This document shows positions 34,766-42,547 of a stretch of DNA of 64,000 bases, piece after piece. The notes under the pieces were generated by a model. It ran no database searches and was not told where the DNA came from. It saw nothing but the letters and a program-made list of their open reading frames with translations. This DNA is from Sporomusa sphaeroides DSM 2875 (lineage in GTDB: Bacteria; Bacillota; Negativicutes; Sporomusales; Sporomusaceae): NCBI RefSeq assembly GCF_001941975.2, contig NZ_CP146991.1:4581501-4645500 (forward strand). The letters are read 5' to 3'. Each line of letters opens with the position of its first letter. Within the stretch, counting starts at the first letter, position 1. Made by a program: the position numbers and the translations under genes.

Positions 34766-35860
34766 CTATGGCGCCACGCGAACGGCATCACCGTCATGGA
34801 GCCGGCTCACACTGGTGATAATAACCTGTTCGCCCGCCTCTAGCCCGGATTTTACAACAATTGTACTGCCGGTTACTTCACCGATCTCAATTGGTTTGCG
34901 GACAGCCTTGCCATTCTCCAAAGTAAAAACATAATAGGCGTCCTGTCTTTGGATAACAGCCGCCTGAGGCACGGTAAGCGCCTGAATACTTTCACCGGTA
35001 ACCAATTGTACATTGGCAAACATGCCTGACTTTAATTCCCCGCCGGCATTATCGATCTTAATCTTGGTACGGAACATTCTGCTTGCCGAACCGGCATCCG
35101 GGTTCATAACATCCACTACACCGGTGAAGACTTTATCCGGATACGCATCAATCGTAACATGGGCCTGCTGACCAATGTTAACCCGGCCCAAATCCTTCTG
35201 CTCTACCGGGATTACAGCATATATCTGGTCAATATCCTGCACCACCATTAAGGCAGCCCCCGGCGAGACCACCTGGCCGACAGTCACCGTTTTATTGGCC
35301 ACTACCCCGTCAACAGGTGAGCTAATTACGCCGTAGCTGAACTGCTGCTCGGCACTGCTTTGATTGGCAGTCGCACTCGACACATCGGCTTCAGCCGATT
35401 TTAGCTTGGCTTTGGCATTATCCAGCTGCTGCTCGGAAACGGCGCCAATATCAGCCAGTCGTTTATACCGGTTAAAATCATTAAGCGCCAGTTCGTAGTT
35501 TACCTGCGCCTTGCGCACCGAGTCGCCGGCTTGGCGGGCTGTGTTGATTAATTCGACAGTCTCCAGCTTAACCAGCGGCTGACCGGCTTTAACCGTTTGT
35601 CCCTCCTGCACCAGCACCTGCTCCACCCTGCCGGAAATTTTAGCGCTCACGGTGGCTGAAATTTGTCCTTCCAGCGTTCCGTTAGCGTTCAGGCTGGGAA
35701 CAGTCTCGATATAGCCGGCTGCCGCCACCTTGACACTTATGCCTTTGTCAGGCACGACAGCCTGCTCTTTACTGGCAAACACGCCACTGCGAAATAATAA
35801 AGTTACCCCTGCCACTAAAATCAGCGGGATTAACCAGTGTTTCGGTTCCCATTTTTTCAT
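34766..35860 (-). CDS. RND efflux periplasmic adaptor (membrane fusion protein)
   Basis: 364 residues: N-terminal membrane anchor (residues 10-27), a barrel-sandwich/lipoyl domain (SAKISGRVEQVLVQEGQTVK), a coiled-coil hairpin (about 110-165, AQVNYELALNDFNRYKRLA), then VISSPVDGVVANKTVTVGQV and a beta-barrel. It bridges the RND permease and an outer-membrane channel. No lipobox cysteine is seen. The upstream operator at 35904-35923 places it under the neighbouring TetR protein. Confidence 0.93.
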   Translation of the reverse strand: MKKWEPKHWLIPLILVAGVTLLFRSGVFASKEQAVVPDKGISVKVAAAGYIETVPSLNANGTLEGQISATVSAKISGRVEQVLVQEGQTVKAGQPLVKLETVELINTARQAGDSVRKAQVNYELALNDFNRYKRLADIGAVSEQQLDNAKAKLKSAEADVSSATANQSSAEQQFSYGVISSPVDGVVANKTVTVGQVVSPGAALMVVQDIDQIYAVIPVEQKDLGRVNIGQQAHVTIDAYPDKVFTGVVDVMNPDAGSASRMFRTKIKIDNAGGELKSGMFANVQLVTGESIQALTVPQAAVIQRQDAYYVFTLENGKAVRKPIEIGEVTGSTIVVKSGLEAGEQVIITSVSRLHDGDAVRVAP

Positions 35861-35903
35861 TGAACCAGACCCCCATCCAAATTTTACTGTATTCCGAGCT
35901 GGG

Positions 35904-35923
35904 CATACCTACCAGTCGGTATG
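35904..35923. promoter_or_regulatory. TetR operator upstream of the RND operon
   Basis: CATACCTACCAGTCGGTATG, an imperfect palindrome identical over 20 bp to the site at 36571-36590. It lies 44 bp upstream of the adaptor start, suiting repression by the TetR-family protein. Confidence 0.8.
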
Positions 35924-35958
35924 TCTTGGCTAAAAAATTTAGCGCCTTGTATACTGCG

Positions 35959-36540
35959 CTAAACCTTCAGTAACATCCAGACATTATCCAGCATGCGCTG
36001 CCGCATGGCCTCTGACTGGAATTGGCTGCCCAAGGATATTTGACCATTTGTCATGGCAATAATATTGGCTGCCAGAGCATAGCTGTCAAAGCCGCTCTTT
36101 ATTTCCCCTTTTTCCATGGCTGTCTCAAGCTTCCTGGCAAAAGCCTCACAGGCTGAGACCCGGCCTGTTTCTATGCGCTGCTGAATATCGGGAAACTTAC
36201 CTAGTATTTCGATGGCAAAATGAGCACAATCCACACTATATTGGCCATCTACTCCCAGCAAATCCTTCGCATATTGCTCCGGCGTTTTTTCCACAATCAG
36301 GGCGTGCAGCACTTCCCTGAGGGTATTGCGATCGTCCAGCAGCGCACTATAGTTAGCTTCAAGACGGTCAAACAAATAGTGCAGCGCTACCTGCAGCAAT
36401 TCATCCTTGCTGGAAAAATAATGGTAGATGCCTCCCTTGGTAATGTTAACTTCATTAGCAACGTCAACCAGCGAAACCGATTTATAACCGCGGGTTAAAA
36501 ACAAACGCAAAGCGGCTATAACAATATTCTCTTTGGTCAT
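35959..36540 (-). CDS. TetR-family repressor of the RND pump
   Basis: About 193 residues. The N-terminal HTH domain (residues 1-50) reads IVIAALRLFLTRGYKSVSLV and ITKGGIYHYFSSKDELLQ; the C-terminal ligand/dimer domain follows. An upstream in-frame ATG at 36573 lies inside the operator, so the ATG at 36540 (MTKENIV) is preferred. It is transcribed in the same direction as the pump operon, with one identical 20-bp operator in front of each, indicating autoregulation and pump repression. Inducers are unknown. Confidence 0.9.
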   Translation of the reverse strand: MTKENIVIAALRLFLTRGYKSVSLVDVANEVNITKGGIYHYFSSKDELLQVALHYLFDRLEANYSALLDDRNTLREVLHALIVEKTPEQYAKDLLGVDGQYSVDCAHFAIEILGKFPDIQQRIETGRVSACEAFARKLETAMEKGEIKSGFDSYALAANIIAMTNGQISLGSQFQSEAMRQRMLDNVWMLLKV

Positions 36541-36570
36541 ACCATCATCTGCCTTCTCCCATGACTTTTG

Positions 36571-36590
36571 CATACCTACCAGTCGGTATG
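36571..36590. promoter_or_regulatory. TetR autoregulatory operator
   Basis: Same 20-bp palindrome as at 35904-35923. It is placed just downstream of the -10 of the repressor promoter, over the start of transcription. Confidence 0.8.
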
Positions 36591-36595
36591 TACCT

Positions 36596-36625
36596 ATTAT
36601 CCCCTATGAATTAAGGTATTGTCAA
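36596..36625 (-). promoter_or_regulatory. Promoter of the TetR gene
   Basis: TTGACA (36620-36625) and GATAAT (36596-36601) with an 18-bp spacer on the minus strand. Confidence 0.75.
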
Positions 36626-37008
36626 TAGAAAAGTGGGTGGTGGATAATACTTCCGTCTGTGCCGGGTCTTGTGCCGGCACGCAAAGCTTATACATTCTGG
36701 TTAGACCAAAAAAAATACGCCCGCAAGGACGCTAGCACAGCATATTTATTTTTGTTCCTATTTGGGGTTGAAGCTCTTTTTCTAAAACACTCTTAAATGA
36801 TGTTTCCGGCCTTTTCTTCGATGAGTAAGTCTTTTCGTCATATTGGTTTTGCATTTGTGATTTTACGCCGGGAAATACCGGGGCAACCTTTACAACCTTC
36901 AAAACTCTCACCTTCCATATTTTTACTTTTACATATTCGCTTTATGGTATTTTTTCCCTGCTATTCATTTCTATATTTTTACATTTTGTCCGGTTTGGCC
37001 AATAAAAT
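36626..37008. other. Intergenic region, no gene seen
   Basis: About 380 bp between the TetR promoter and the nhaC terminator. AT-rich stretches and short GC islands are present; I find no convincing frame, RNA or repeat. Confidence 0.5.
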
Positions 37009-37039
37009 ACCGCCAACGTTAAATAATAGCGTTGGCGGT
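37009..37039 (-). terminator. Terminator of the NhaC-type gene
   Basis: Arms ACCGCCAACG and CGTTGGCGGT around an AT-rich loop; the minus strand continues ATTTTATT. Confidence 0.75.
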
Positions 37040-37055
37040 CAGGTAAAACCCAGGA

Positions 37056-38393
37056 TCAACTGGTAGCGTCATCGGGACCAGCTGAGGAATTGTTCATTGT
37101 TTGCGTAAATAAATTTGTCAGAGGAACCAGGAAAAGATAAAATGCATATATTATGAAACCTGAATCTGCCGATAATGCCGCTGCCGGAACGGCTCCGGCA
37201 ATATTCCAGGGGATAAGAGGCGATATTACAATTACGGTATTCTCCAGATCAAGCGCCAGCCGGTAGTTGCTGAGACGTTTTCTTTCATAAAGTTTGTGGG
37301 TAATTTGATGGGTAAGCATAACTGCCAGGGTTTGGTTGCAGCTAAAAGCGGCTGTGGCTATGCTTGACAGTATCATCGTCGGATATGTATTGATTTTTTG
37401 GTCAAGTCTTTCAAAAAACTGTTCAACATCCCGCAACAAACCGGTTCCCTCGAATATTCCGGCATAGGCGGAAGAAATCAGCACAATCAGCGATACCTTC
37501 AGCATGGAGTATAGGCCGCCGCCCTGGATTATCTCAGAGAAAACGCCGCTTGTATCCGTCGTGTAACCTGTAAGAATATAGTTCAGCATTTGTGCCCAAG
37601 AAGCACCTTGCACGAAAATAGCAATTAGAATACCGGATACAATGCTGATACTCATCGACAGCTTGACATCCACCTTAAAGGCAGCAAGCAGCAGAATAAT
37701 GACAGCAGGAAACAGCACAACCAGGTCTGTATTGAACGAATTGGCAATTTCATTGCCGATGGAGTTTTCATAAAAAGCCAGCGGATTTGCCTGAGATAAA
37801 TACAGGTAACCGATGATGGACAACGCAAAAGGGATCACCCCCGTTTTGGTCATATTAGCTATATTGGTATACAGCTTAGTATGGGTCAAGGCGGCTACCA
37901 GATTGGCACTGGAAGACATGGCCGAGCATCTGTCCCCAAAATAGGCGCCGGCAATAATGGCACCGGCAGCCATATTAATATCTACATTGCCGCTTTGCGC
38001 CAGAACGATAAGCACTACCCCTATGGTTCCCACTGTTCCGAAAGAGGTTCCCAGCAGGAAAGAAACCAGGCAGGACAACAGGAACGCAGATACAATAAAA
38101 TAATCGGCATTCATAAACAAAATTCCATAATACACAATAAAAGAGATGGTGCCACAGGCTCGCCAAACCGCAGTGATAGCGCCAATTAATACAAAAATCC
38201 TGATAACAATCAGGGATTTTTTTGAGCCGTTAAGCATCATGGCAAATAAACCAGGCAAGGTAAAGCCTTTACGCATAGCTACCAGCGTAAAGCAGACCAG
38301 TCCGAAAAGCAGAGGGTAAAGTATGGATACCCCGTTATAAAGGCTGACAAGCAAAGCAACAAAGAATAGAATAAATACCACTATCGTATCCAC
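37056..38393 (-). CDS. NhaC-family Na+/H+ antiporter
   Basis: Inner-membrane protein of 445 residues with about 11-12 hydrophobic segments. Signatures of the NhaC family are LLGTSFGTVGTIGVVL (near residue 115), GAIIAGAYFGDRCSAMSSSA (near 145) and FSCNQTLAVMLTHQ (near 350). It exchanges sodium for protons; some relatives use malate/lactate, which sequence alone does not exclude. The start is a GTG at 38393 with only a weak RBS. A single gene with its own terminator. Confidence 0.85.
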   Translation of the reverse strand: MDTIVVFILFFVALLVSLYNGVSILYPLLFGLVCFTLVAMRKGFTLPGLFAMMLNGSKKSLIVIRIFVLIGAITAVWRACGTISFIVYYGILFMNADYFIVSAFLLSCLVSFLLGTSFGTVGTIGVVLIVLAQSGNVDINMAAGAIIAGAYFGDRCSAMSSSANLVAALTHTKLYTNIANMTKTGVIPFALSIIGYLYLSQANPLAFYENSIGNEIANSFNTDLVVLFPAVIILLLAAFKVDVKLSMSISIVSGILIAIFVQGASWAQMLNYILTGYTTDTSGVFSEIIQGGGLYSMLKVSLIVLISSAYAGIFEGTGLLRDVEQFFERLDQKINTYPTMILSSIATAAFSCNQTLAVMLTHQITHKLYERKRLSNYRLALDLENTVIVISPLIPWNIAGAVPAAALSADSGFIIYAFYLFLVPLTNLFTQTMNNSSAGPDDATS

Positions 38394-38623
38394 AAAATCA
38401 TCTCTTTCGGCTTAAATGTAGCATGATCGCAAATTATAACTATTATAACAGAGTCAGGACAGAATTGTTCACATATCCTTAAAGCGGTCTAAATAATGTT
38501 TGATTCAGCAATAAGTCTGGCAAACAGTAAACGCCAGGACCCGTAAATAGATGTAAGTTTAGTGCACATTGCCGGCGTCAAGCATACTATAGAATAGCAA
38601 TACTCTAAAAGGAGGAGTTCAGT
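38394..38623. other. Intergenic region before the tiny-peptide genes
   Basis: About 230 bp, AT-rich. It probably holds the promoters for nhaC (minus) and the small genes (plus). No stronger feature seen. Confidence 0.4.
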
Positions 38624-38740
38624 TTGGATGCTCGACAAGGTTTTTTCGGCCAGAATTGTTATTCTAACAACTGGATCTGGATTATACTTATCCTAATCAG
38701 CTTTCTCTTCTTATTCCGCGATAATAACTTCAACTTTTAG
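38624..38740 (+). CDS. Tiny membrane peptide (38 aa), YjcZ-like
   Basis: TTG start with GGAGGAG 6 nt upstream. The peptide begins MDARQGFFGQNCYSNNW and ends in a single hydrophobic helix WIWIILILISFLFLF and a polar tail RDNNFNF. The plan (short Cys/Gly/Asn head, one helix) resembles the small YjcZ-type sporulation/membrane peptides of Firmicutes. Function unknown. A related gene follows 117 bp downstream and another lies at 39518-39610. Confidence 0.7.
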   Translation: MDARQGFFGQNCYSNNWIWIILILISFLFLFRDNNFNF

Positions 38741-38857
38741 CCGGCTAGAACTCATACTGCCGCTGCCCTGTATTACTGGTGATAATGTACATCCATCAGT
38801 TTCAGCTGGGGATAGTATAAAGCATAGTAAAACTTCATCAACAAAGGAGGAATTAAG

Positions 38858-38953
38858 ATGTTTTGGGGTACCAATAGAGAATTGTGGTTTGTTATCCTGG
38901 TGATCAGCCTGTTCATCTTATTATTCCCGGAATTCGAAGATACCGGTTGCTAG
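38858..38953 (+). CDS. Tiny membrane peptide (31 aa)
   Basis: ATG preceded by AAAGGAGG at ideal spacing. Sequence MFWGTNRELWFVILVISLFI continues with LLFPEFEDTGC: one hydrophobic helix with a W-x-x-I-L-x-I-S-L-F core shared with the upstream peptide. Function unknown; probably a paralogue. A terminator follows at 39000. Confidence 0.7.
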   Translation: MFWGTNRELWFVILVISLFILLFPEFEDTGC

Positions 38954-38999
38954 GTCATCAGTGGAATTACGGCTGACAACCTGTAGGTATAGGAAAAGG

Positions 39000-39034
39000 G
39001 CGTGCTGGAATCATACATTTCAACACGCTTTTTT
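39000..39034 (+). terminator. Terminator after the tiny-peptide genes
   Basis: GCGTGCTGGAAT pairs with ATTTCAACACGC with one mismatch, followed by TTTTTT. Confidence 0.7.
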
Positions 39035-39194
39035 CTATATTGGTAAACAGTACGGCAGCTTACCGGGGGAAAAAATGCTTTTCGTAGTTGCTCAACCGCG
39101 AGTAGGCTAGTTATACTAATACATGTGAATTGTATTCGCAAAAACAGCTTAGCGTTTTTTATAACAATAAAAATAACAGACAGGTTGTGATACT

Positions 39195-39431
39195 ATGGAG
39201 AACATTGATTTCGTGGAATGTCTGGGGTATTTTGCCTCCCTCTTGGTCGCCAGCTCTTTTTTAATGAAATCGATAAATAAATTACGTCTGGTAAATACGG
39301 CAGGTGCTATTCTCTTTGTTATATATGCTGTTACGATTAAGGCGTTGCCGGTGGCCTTAATTAATCTGTTTATTGTTTGTGTAAATATATATTATTTAAC
39401 AAAACAACATACTGCCAAACAAACGACCTGA
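39195..39431 (+). CDS. Small YgjV/CBU_0592-like membrane protein
   Basis: 78 residues with three hydrophobic segments. GYFASLLVASSFLMKSINKL, RLVNTAGAILFVIYAVTIKA and PVALINLFIVCVNIYYL follow the pattern G-Y-x-x-S...S-F-x-M-K-S, L-R-x-x-N-x-x-G, Y-x-x-x-I...P-V-x-x-x-N of the YgjV/CBU_0592 family. Function unknown. AGGTTGTGAT upstream serves as a modest RBS. Confidence 0.72.
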   Translation: MENIDFVECLGYFASLLVASSFLMKSINKLRLVNTAGAILFVIYAVTIKALPVALINLFIVCVNIYYLTKQHTAKQTT

Positions 39432-39517
39432 GTTTATAAAACAATTACCCCCAGACCTAAGTCCAGGGGCAAAAAATGGATACCTGTGGCAATTGTCCGG
39501 TCGGACCGAGCATGAAT

Positions 39518-39610
39518 TTAAATAAAAACAATGAACAGCACAATAAGTATAATCAGAATAAACCAGATTCCTCCTCCAAACCAGCCGGCCCCTCGCGCAT
39601 TATCTGCCAT
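39518..39610 (-). CDS. Tiny membrane peptide (30 aa)
   Basis: On the minus strand an ATG at 39610 follows GGGAGGGG. The peptide MADNARGAGWFGGGIWFILI continues with ILIVLFIVFI: a Gly-rich head and one C-terminal hydrophobic helix. It follows the same plan as the two peptides at 38624 and 38858 (polar head, aromatic W, Ile/Leu/Phe helix). Function unknown. Downstream of the candidate small RNA on the same strand but beyond its terminator. Confidence 0.62.
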   Translation of the reverse strand: MADNARGAGWFGGGIWFILIILIVLFIVFI

Positions 39611-39722
39611 CTAAACCCCTCCCTTGTAGTAATCGTTCCGATGTCTTACTGTAGTCTATGTCAATTAAAGCAGGTTGGTGAAAGCCAAAAACTGCTCTAT
39701 TCCGGCGGACGGAACACAACCT

Positions 39723-39845
39723 AAAAAAGCCCGCCCCCAACCGACAGGTTGAGAACGGACTGCATGTTCATCCGAGCAACGGAGCTCCACCAAATCCATT
39801 AGGTTTCCCCCAAACCCAGCAGATCTCCCCAACTCCGTTGCACCA
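39723..39845 (-). ncRNA. Candidate small RNA between MATE gene and tiny peptide
   Basis: A free-standing unit of about 122 nt with its own promoter and a strong terminator, and no coding frame. A closing stem GCAACGGAG / CTCCGTTGC encloses a purine-rich interior with repeated GGA or GGAG motifs. A CGGA...TCCG hairpin and then a 14-bp terminator stem (including G-U pairs) ending in TTTTTT follow. I do not recognise a known family. The repeated GGA motifs are reminiscent of CsrA-sequestering RNAs, but that is speculation. Confidence 0.6.
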
Positions 39846-39850
39846 GTGTA

Positions 39851-39879
39851 ATTATACTATAATCATACCCTAAGAGCAA
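39851..39879 (-). promoter_or_regulatory. Promoter of the candidate small RNA
   Basis: TTGCTC (39874-39879) and a perfect TATAAT (39851-39856) with 17-bp spacing on the minus strand, just after the MATE gene stop. Confidence 0.7.
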
Positions 39880-39909
39880 GATTGTAATAACACACCGCCT
39901 GTTAAATTA

Positions 39910-41247
39910 TTACATAACTTTCAGGGCACGCAGCTCACGATATAAAAAATATCCTGTGAGAACCGCTGATGCCAAGTCTGCGATCGGCCCTGCCAGCCAA
40001 ATTCCAGTCAAGCCGAAAAAATTAGGCAGAAGCATAATCATGGGAATTAATATGAGCACTTGTCTTGACATGGTAAGCAATAACGCGTGTTTGGCTTTGC
40101 CGACTGCCTGAAAATACTGAGCCGCAATGACCTGAAAACCGATAATCGGCAATAAGCTCAGCATGATTCTCAACCCTTTGCCGCCCATGGCAATGAGTTC
40201 CGGATTGCTGTTGAACAAGCCAATAATATAGTAATCAAATATTTGAATAAAAATAAAGCCGATCAGCGAAATGCCACTGGCGGCCAGGACTGCCTTTTTC
40301 AGCGTCTGAAAAACCCGGTAATATTGCTGTGCACCGTAGTTATAGCCGATGATCGGCTGAGCCCCCTGACTAATGCCCATTACAGGCATCAACAGCAGCA
40401 TCGCCACCCGGTTGACAATGCCCATAGCGGCGACAGCCAGGTCTCCGCCATAGCGGATGAGGGCAAAATTATAAATGACGGTAACAATGCTGGCGGCCAG
40501 CTGCATGAAAAACGGCGACATCCCGATAGTGGCAATCGCCTGGACAATAGCTGCTTTCGGCCGCAGATACCGCAGCCTGATCTTCAGGGTGCTCTTACTG
40601 CTGAAAAAGTAACCAAGGACCCATAAAGCGGAAACAGCCTGGGAAATGACAGTAGCCAGAGCGGAACCGCCGATTCCCAGTTTCATCCCGAAAATAAAAA
40701 GCGGATTGAGAATAATGTTAATACCCGCCGAAATCAGCATGGTAAGCATCGCCAGGCGGGGATTGCCCTCTGCCCTGATAATATTATTCAAACCAAAGCC
40801 AATGTACATAAATACACTGCCGGAAATAATAATCTGGGTAAATATTTTGGCAGAAGGCAGCACCTTGGGCTCTGCCCCCAGCGCTTGCAGTATAGGCTCG
40901 AGAAAAAGCAGCCCGGCAACAGACATAACAAACGCCAGGATAATGATTAAAGTCAGCGCATTACCTAAAATCTGCTCCGCCTCTGCCCGGTTATTTTCGC
41001 CTAGCCGGATAGACACCAGTGTAGACGCCCCCACCCCAATTAACATACCGAAGGCCATCATTACCAGCATGATCGGAAACGCGATCGTCACTGCCGTCAG
41101 ACCTATCTCACCCACACCATTACCGACGAAGATACTGTCCACAACATTGTATAGCGCATTTACCATCATGCCGATAATGGCAGGTATGGAAAACCGCCAT
41201 AACAGCTTGCCAATCGGCTCCTCACCTAAAGCCGTTGATGGATCCAT
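39910..41247 (-). CDS. MATE-family efflux transporter
   Basis: 445 residues and 12 membrane segments. Family features are IPAIIGMMVNALYNVVDSIFVG at the first segment, TLVSIRLGENNRAEAEQILG, and the second-half repeat MPVMGISQGAQPIIGYNYGA. It belongs to the MepA-like group that exports cationic drugs using Na+ or H+. RBS AGGAGG before the ATG. It ends 31 bp before the promoter of the candidate small RNA and has no other operon partner. Confidence 0.93.
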   Translation of the reverse strand: MDPSTALGEEPIGKLLWRFSIPAIIGMMVNALYNVVDSIFVGNGVGEIGLTAVTIAFPIMLVMMAFGMLIGVGASTLVSIRLGENNRAEAEQILGNALTLIIILAFVMSVAGLLFLEPILQALGAEPKVLPSAKIFTQIIISGSVFMYIGFGLNNIIRAEGNPRLAMLTMLISAGINIILNPLFIFGMKLGIGGSALATVISQAVSALWVLGYFFSSKSTLKIRLRYLRPKAAIVQAIATIGMSPFFMQLAASIVTVIYNFALIRYGGDLAVAAMGIVNRVAMLLLMPVMGISQGAQPIIGYNYGAQQYYRVFQTLKKAVLAASGISLIGFIFIQIFDYYIIGLFNSNPELIAMGGKGLRIMLSLLPIIGFQVIAAQYFQAVGKAKHALLLTMSRQVLILIPMIMLLPNFFGLTGIWLAGPIADLASAVLTGYFLYRELRALKVM

Positions 41248-41315
41248 GAATTAACCTCCTGTAACAAGACGGGCTCCACATTTGCCCATCGCGCCGGTTG
41301 CATGCTGAAATTGGT

Positions 41316-41756
41316 TTACTTGTCCGCGGCCTCCTCACATATGGGATAGTTAAACTGCCAGCCGATTCCAAACTTATCGGTTACAAATCCATAGTACCTG
41401 CTCCAGAATGTTTCCTGAAGCTCCATAACCACCTTGCCGCCTTCTTTGAGTTTGTTAAAGGCGAAGGTAATGTCTTCCATATTCGCCGTAACTATGGTAA
41501 GGCTTATATTGTTGCCCACAACCAAAGGCATATCGGGGAAAACGTCGGAAAACATCACAACACTTCCATGAATGCTAAGCCGTGCGTGCATTACCCAGTT
41601 TTTCAGCTCTTCCGGCAGAGTAAATTGCTGGTTAGGGTCTGGCGGCATATCACCAAAGGTCATGATTTGCGGCTTTTCCGTTCCGAAAACCTGTGAATAA
41701 AATTCTACTGCTTCCCGGCAATTCCCTTTAAAATTGATATACGCTTGAACAGCCAT
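41316..41756 (-). CDS. VOC-superfamily (PhnB-like) protein
   Basis: 146 residues of the glyoxalase/bleomycin-resistance fold, PhnB-like branch: AYINFKGNCREAVEFYSQVF at the N-terminus, GDMPPDP, HARLSIHGSVVMFSDVFP and ETFWSRYYGFVTDKFGIGWQ. These are usually small metal-binding enzymes or sequestering proteins of unknown substrate. The ATG at 41756 is chosen (GGAG at 8 nt); a GTG nine bases earlier overlaps the RBS. Confidence 0.85.
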   Translation of the reverse strand: MAVQAYINFKGNCREAVEFYSQVFGTEKPQIMTFGDMPPDPNQQFTLPEELKNWVMHARLSIHGSVVMFSDVFPDMPLVVGNNISLTIVTANMEDITFAFNKLKEGGKVVMELQETFWSRYYGFVTDKFGIGWQFNYPICEEAADK

Positions 41757-41852
41757 TGGCTTCACTCCTTACTGTAGGTTTCCGAAAATGGTTTCCATTA
41801 GTATAGGCGAAATCAGGTATAAGTATCCTGATTGCTCTAAGCAGGACAAGCA

Positions 41853-41890
41853 AAGACCAAGCACCTATTTAGCAGAGGTTGCTTGGTCTT
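41853..41890 (-). terminator. Terminator of the HD-domain gene
   Basis: GACCAAGC and GCTTGGTC arms with T-rich flanks, 5 bp after the stop codon. Confidence 0.65.
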
Positions 41891-41894
41891 TTGC

Positions 41895-42416
41895 TTAGTG
41901 GATATCCTCAGATGCTTTATCCATTAACTCACGGTATGCAATTTTTTTAGCCGTGCCTGTCTTGAAATTATCATCAATATAACGGCCAAGTGTTTCTCTA
42001 TCCATTTGAATATCCGTATACTTTAAATTGTCAATCAGGTCTGCTTCCCATTGAATTTGAAAGTCAATACCGTCAATCCTTGACGGCGTATGATGATTGC
42101 CGATAATAAAGCAGCATCTGTCGATAATGCGGGAATCGCAACCTAATTCCTCAAGTATTCGTCTGGCAATGGGCGGACCCTCTTTTTCCTGGTACGTCCC
42201 CTCCATGCTGCCATACTTGCGCTGCGCCTCAATAGCACCGATGTCGTGAAAGATAGCTACTATTGAACTTATTTCTCGCTGATACTCATTAACATTTTCG
42301 CCGTCCATGATTTCTTCTGCATATCCTAATACCCTTAGGGTATGCTCTATTCCATAGGGAACCTGATGAAATATTTCTTTCATTTCGTTTATTAATATTT
42401 CTTTATCCATTATCAT
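41895..42416 (-). CDS. HD-domain phosphohydrolase
   Basis: 173 residues. The metal-binding HD signature is present: H in IEHTLRVLGY, HD in VAIFHDIGAIEA and the later H in IIGNHHTPS and D in WEADLIDNL. Such small HD proteins hydrolyse nucleotides or phosphoesters; the substrate is unknown. Start 42416 (or ATG 42410), after GGAGGCAGAGG. Confidence 0.85.
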   Translation of the reverse strand: MIMDKEILINEMKEIFHQVPYGIEHTLRVLGYAEEIMDGENVNEYQREISSIVAIFHDIGAIEAQRKYGSMEGTYQEKEGPPIARRILEELGCDSRIIDRCCFIIGNHHTPSRIDGIDFQIQWEADLIDNLKYTDIQMDRETLGRYIDDNFKTGTAKKIAYRELMDKASEDIH

Positions 42417-42547
42417 CCTCTGCCTCCAGCTACCAACAACTATCTAATGCACAACCTGTTCCAGCATATAGCATATAAGATATAGTCGGTCAGCACAAGC
42501 ACCGATTTCTATAACCTTCGGTTTAATCCAGAGATTATGAAGTCTAT

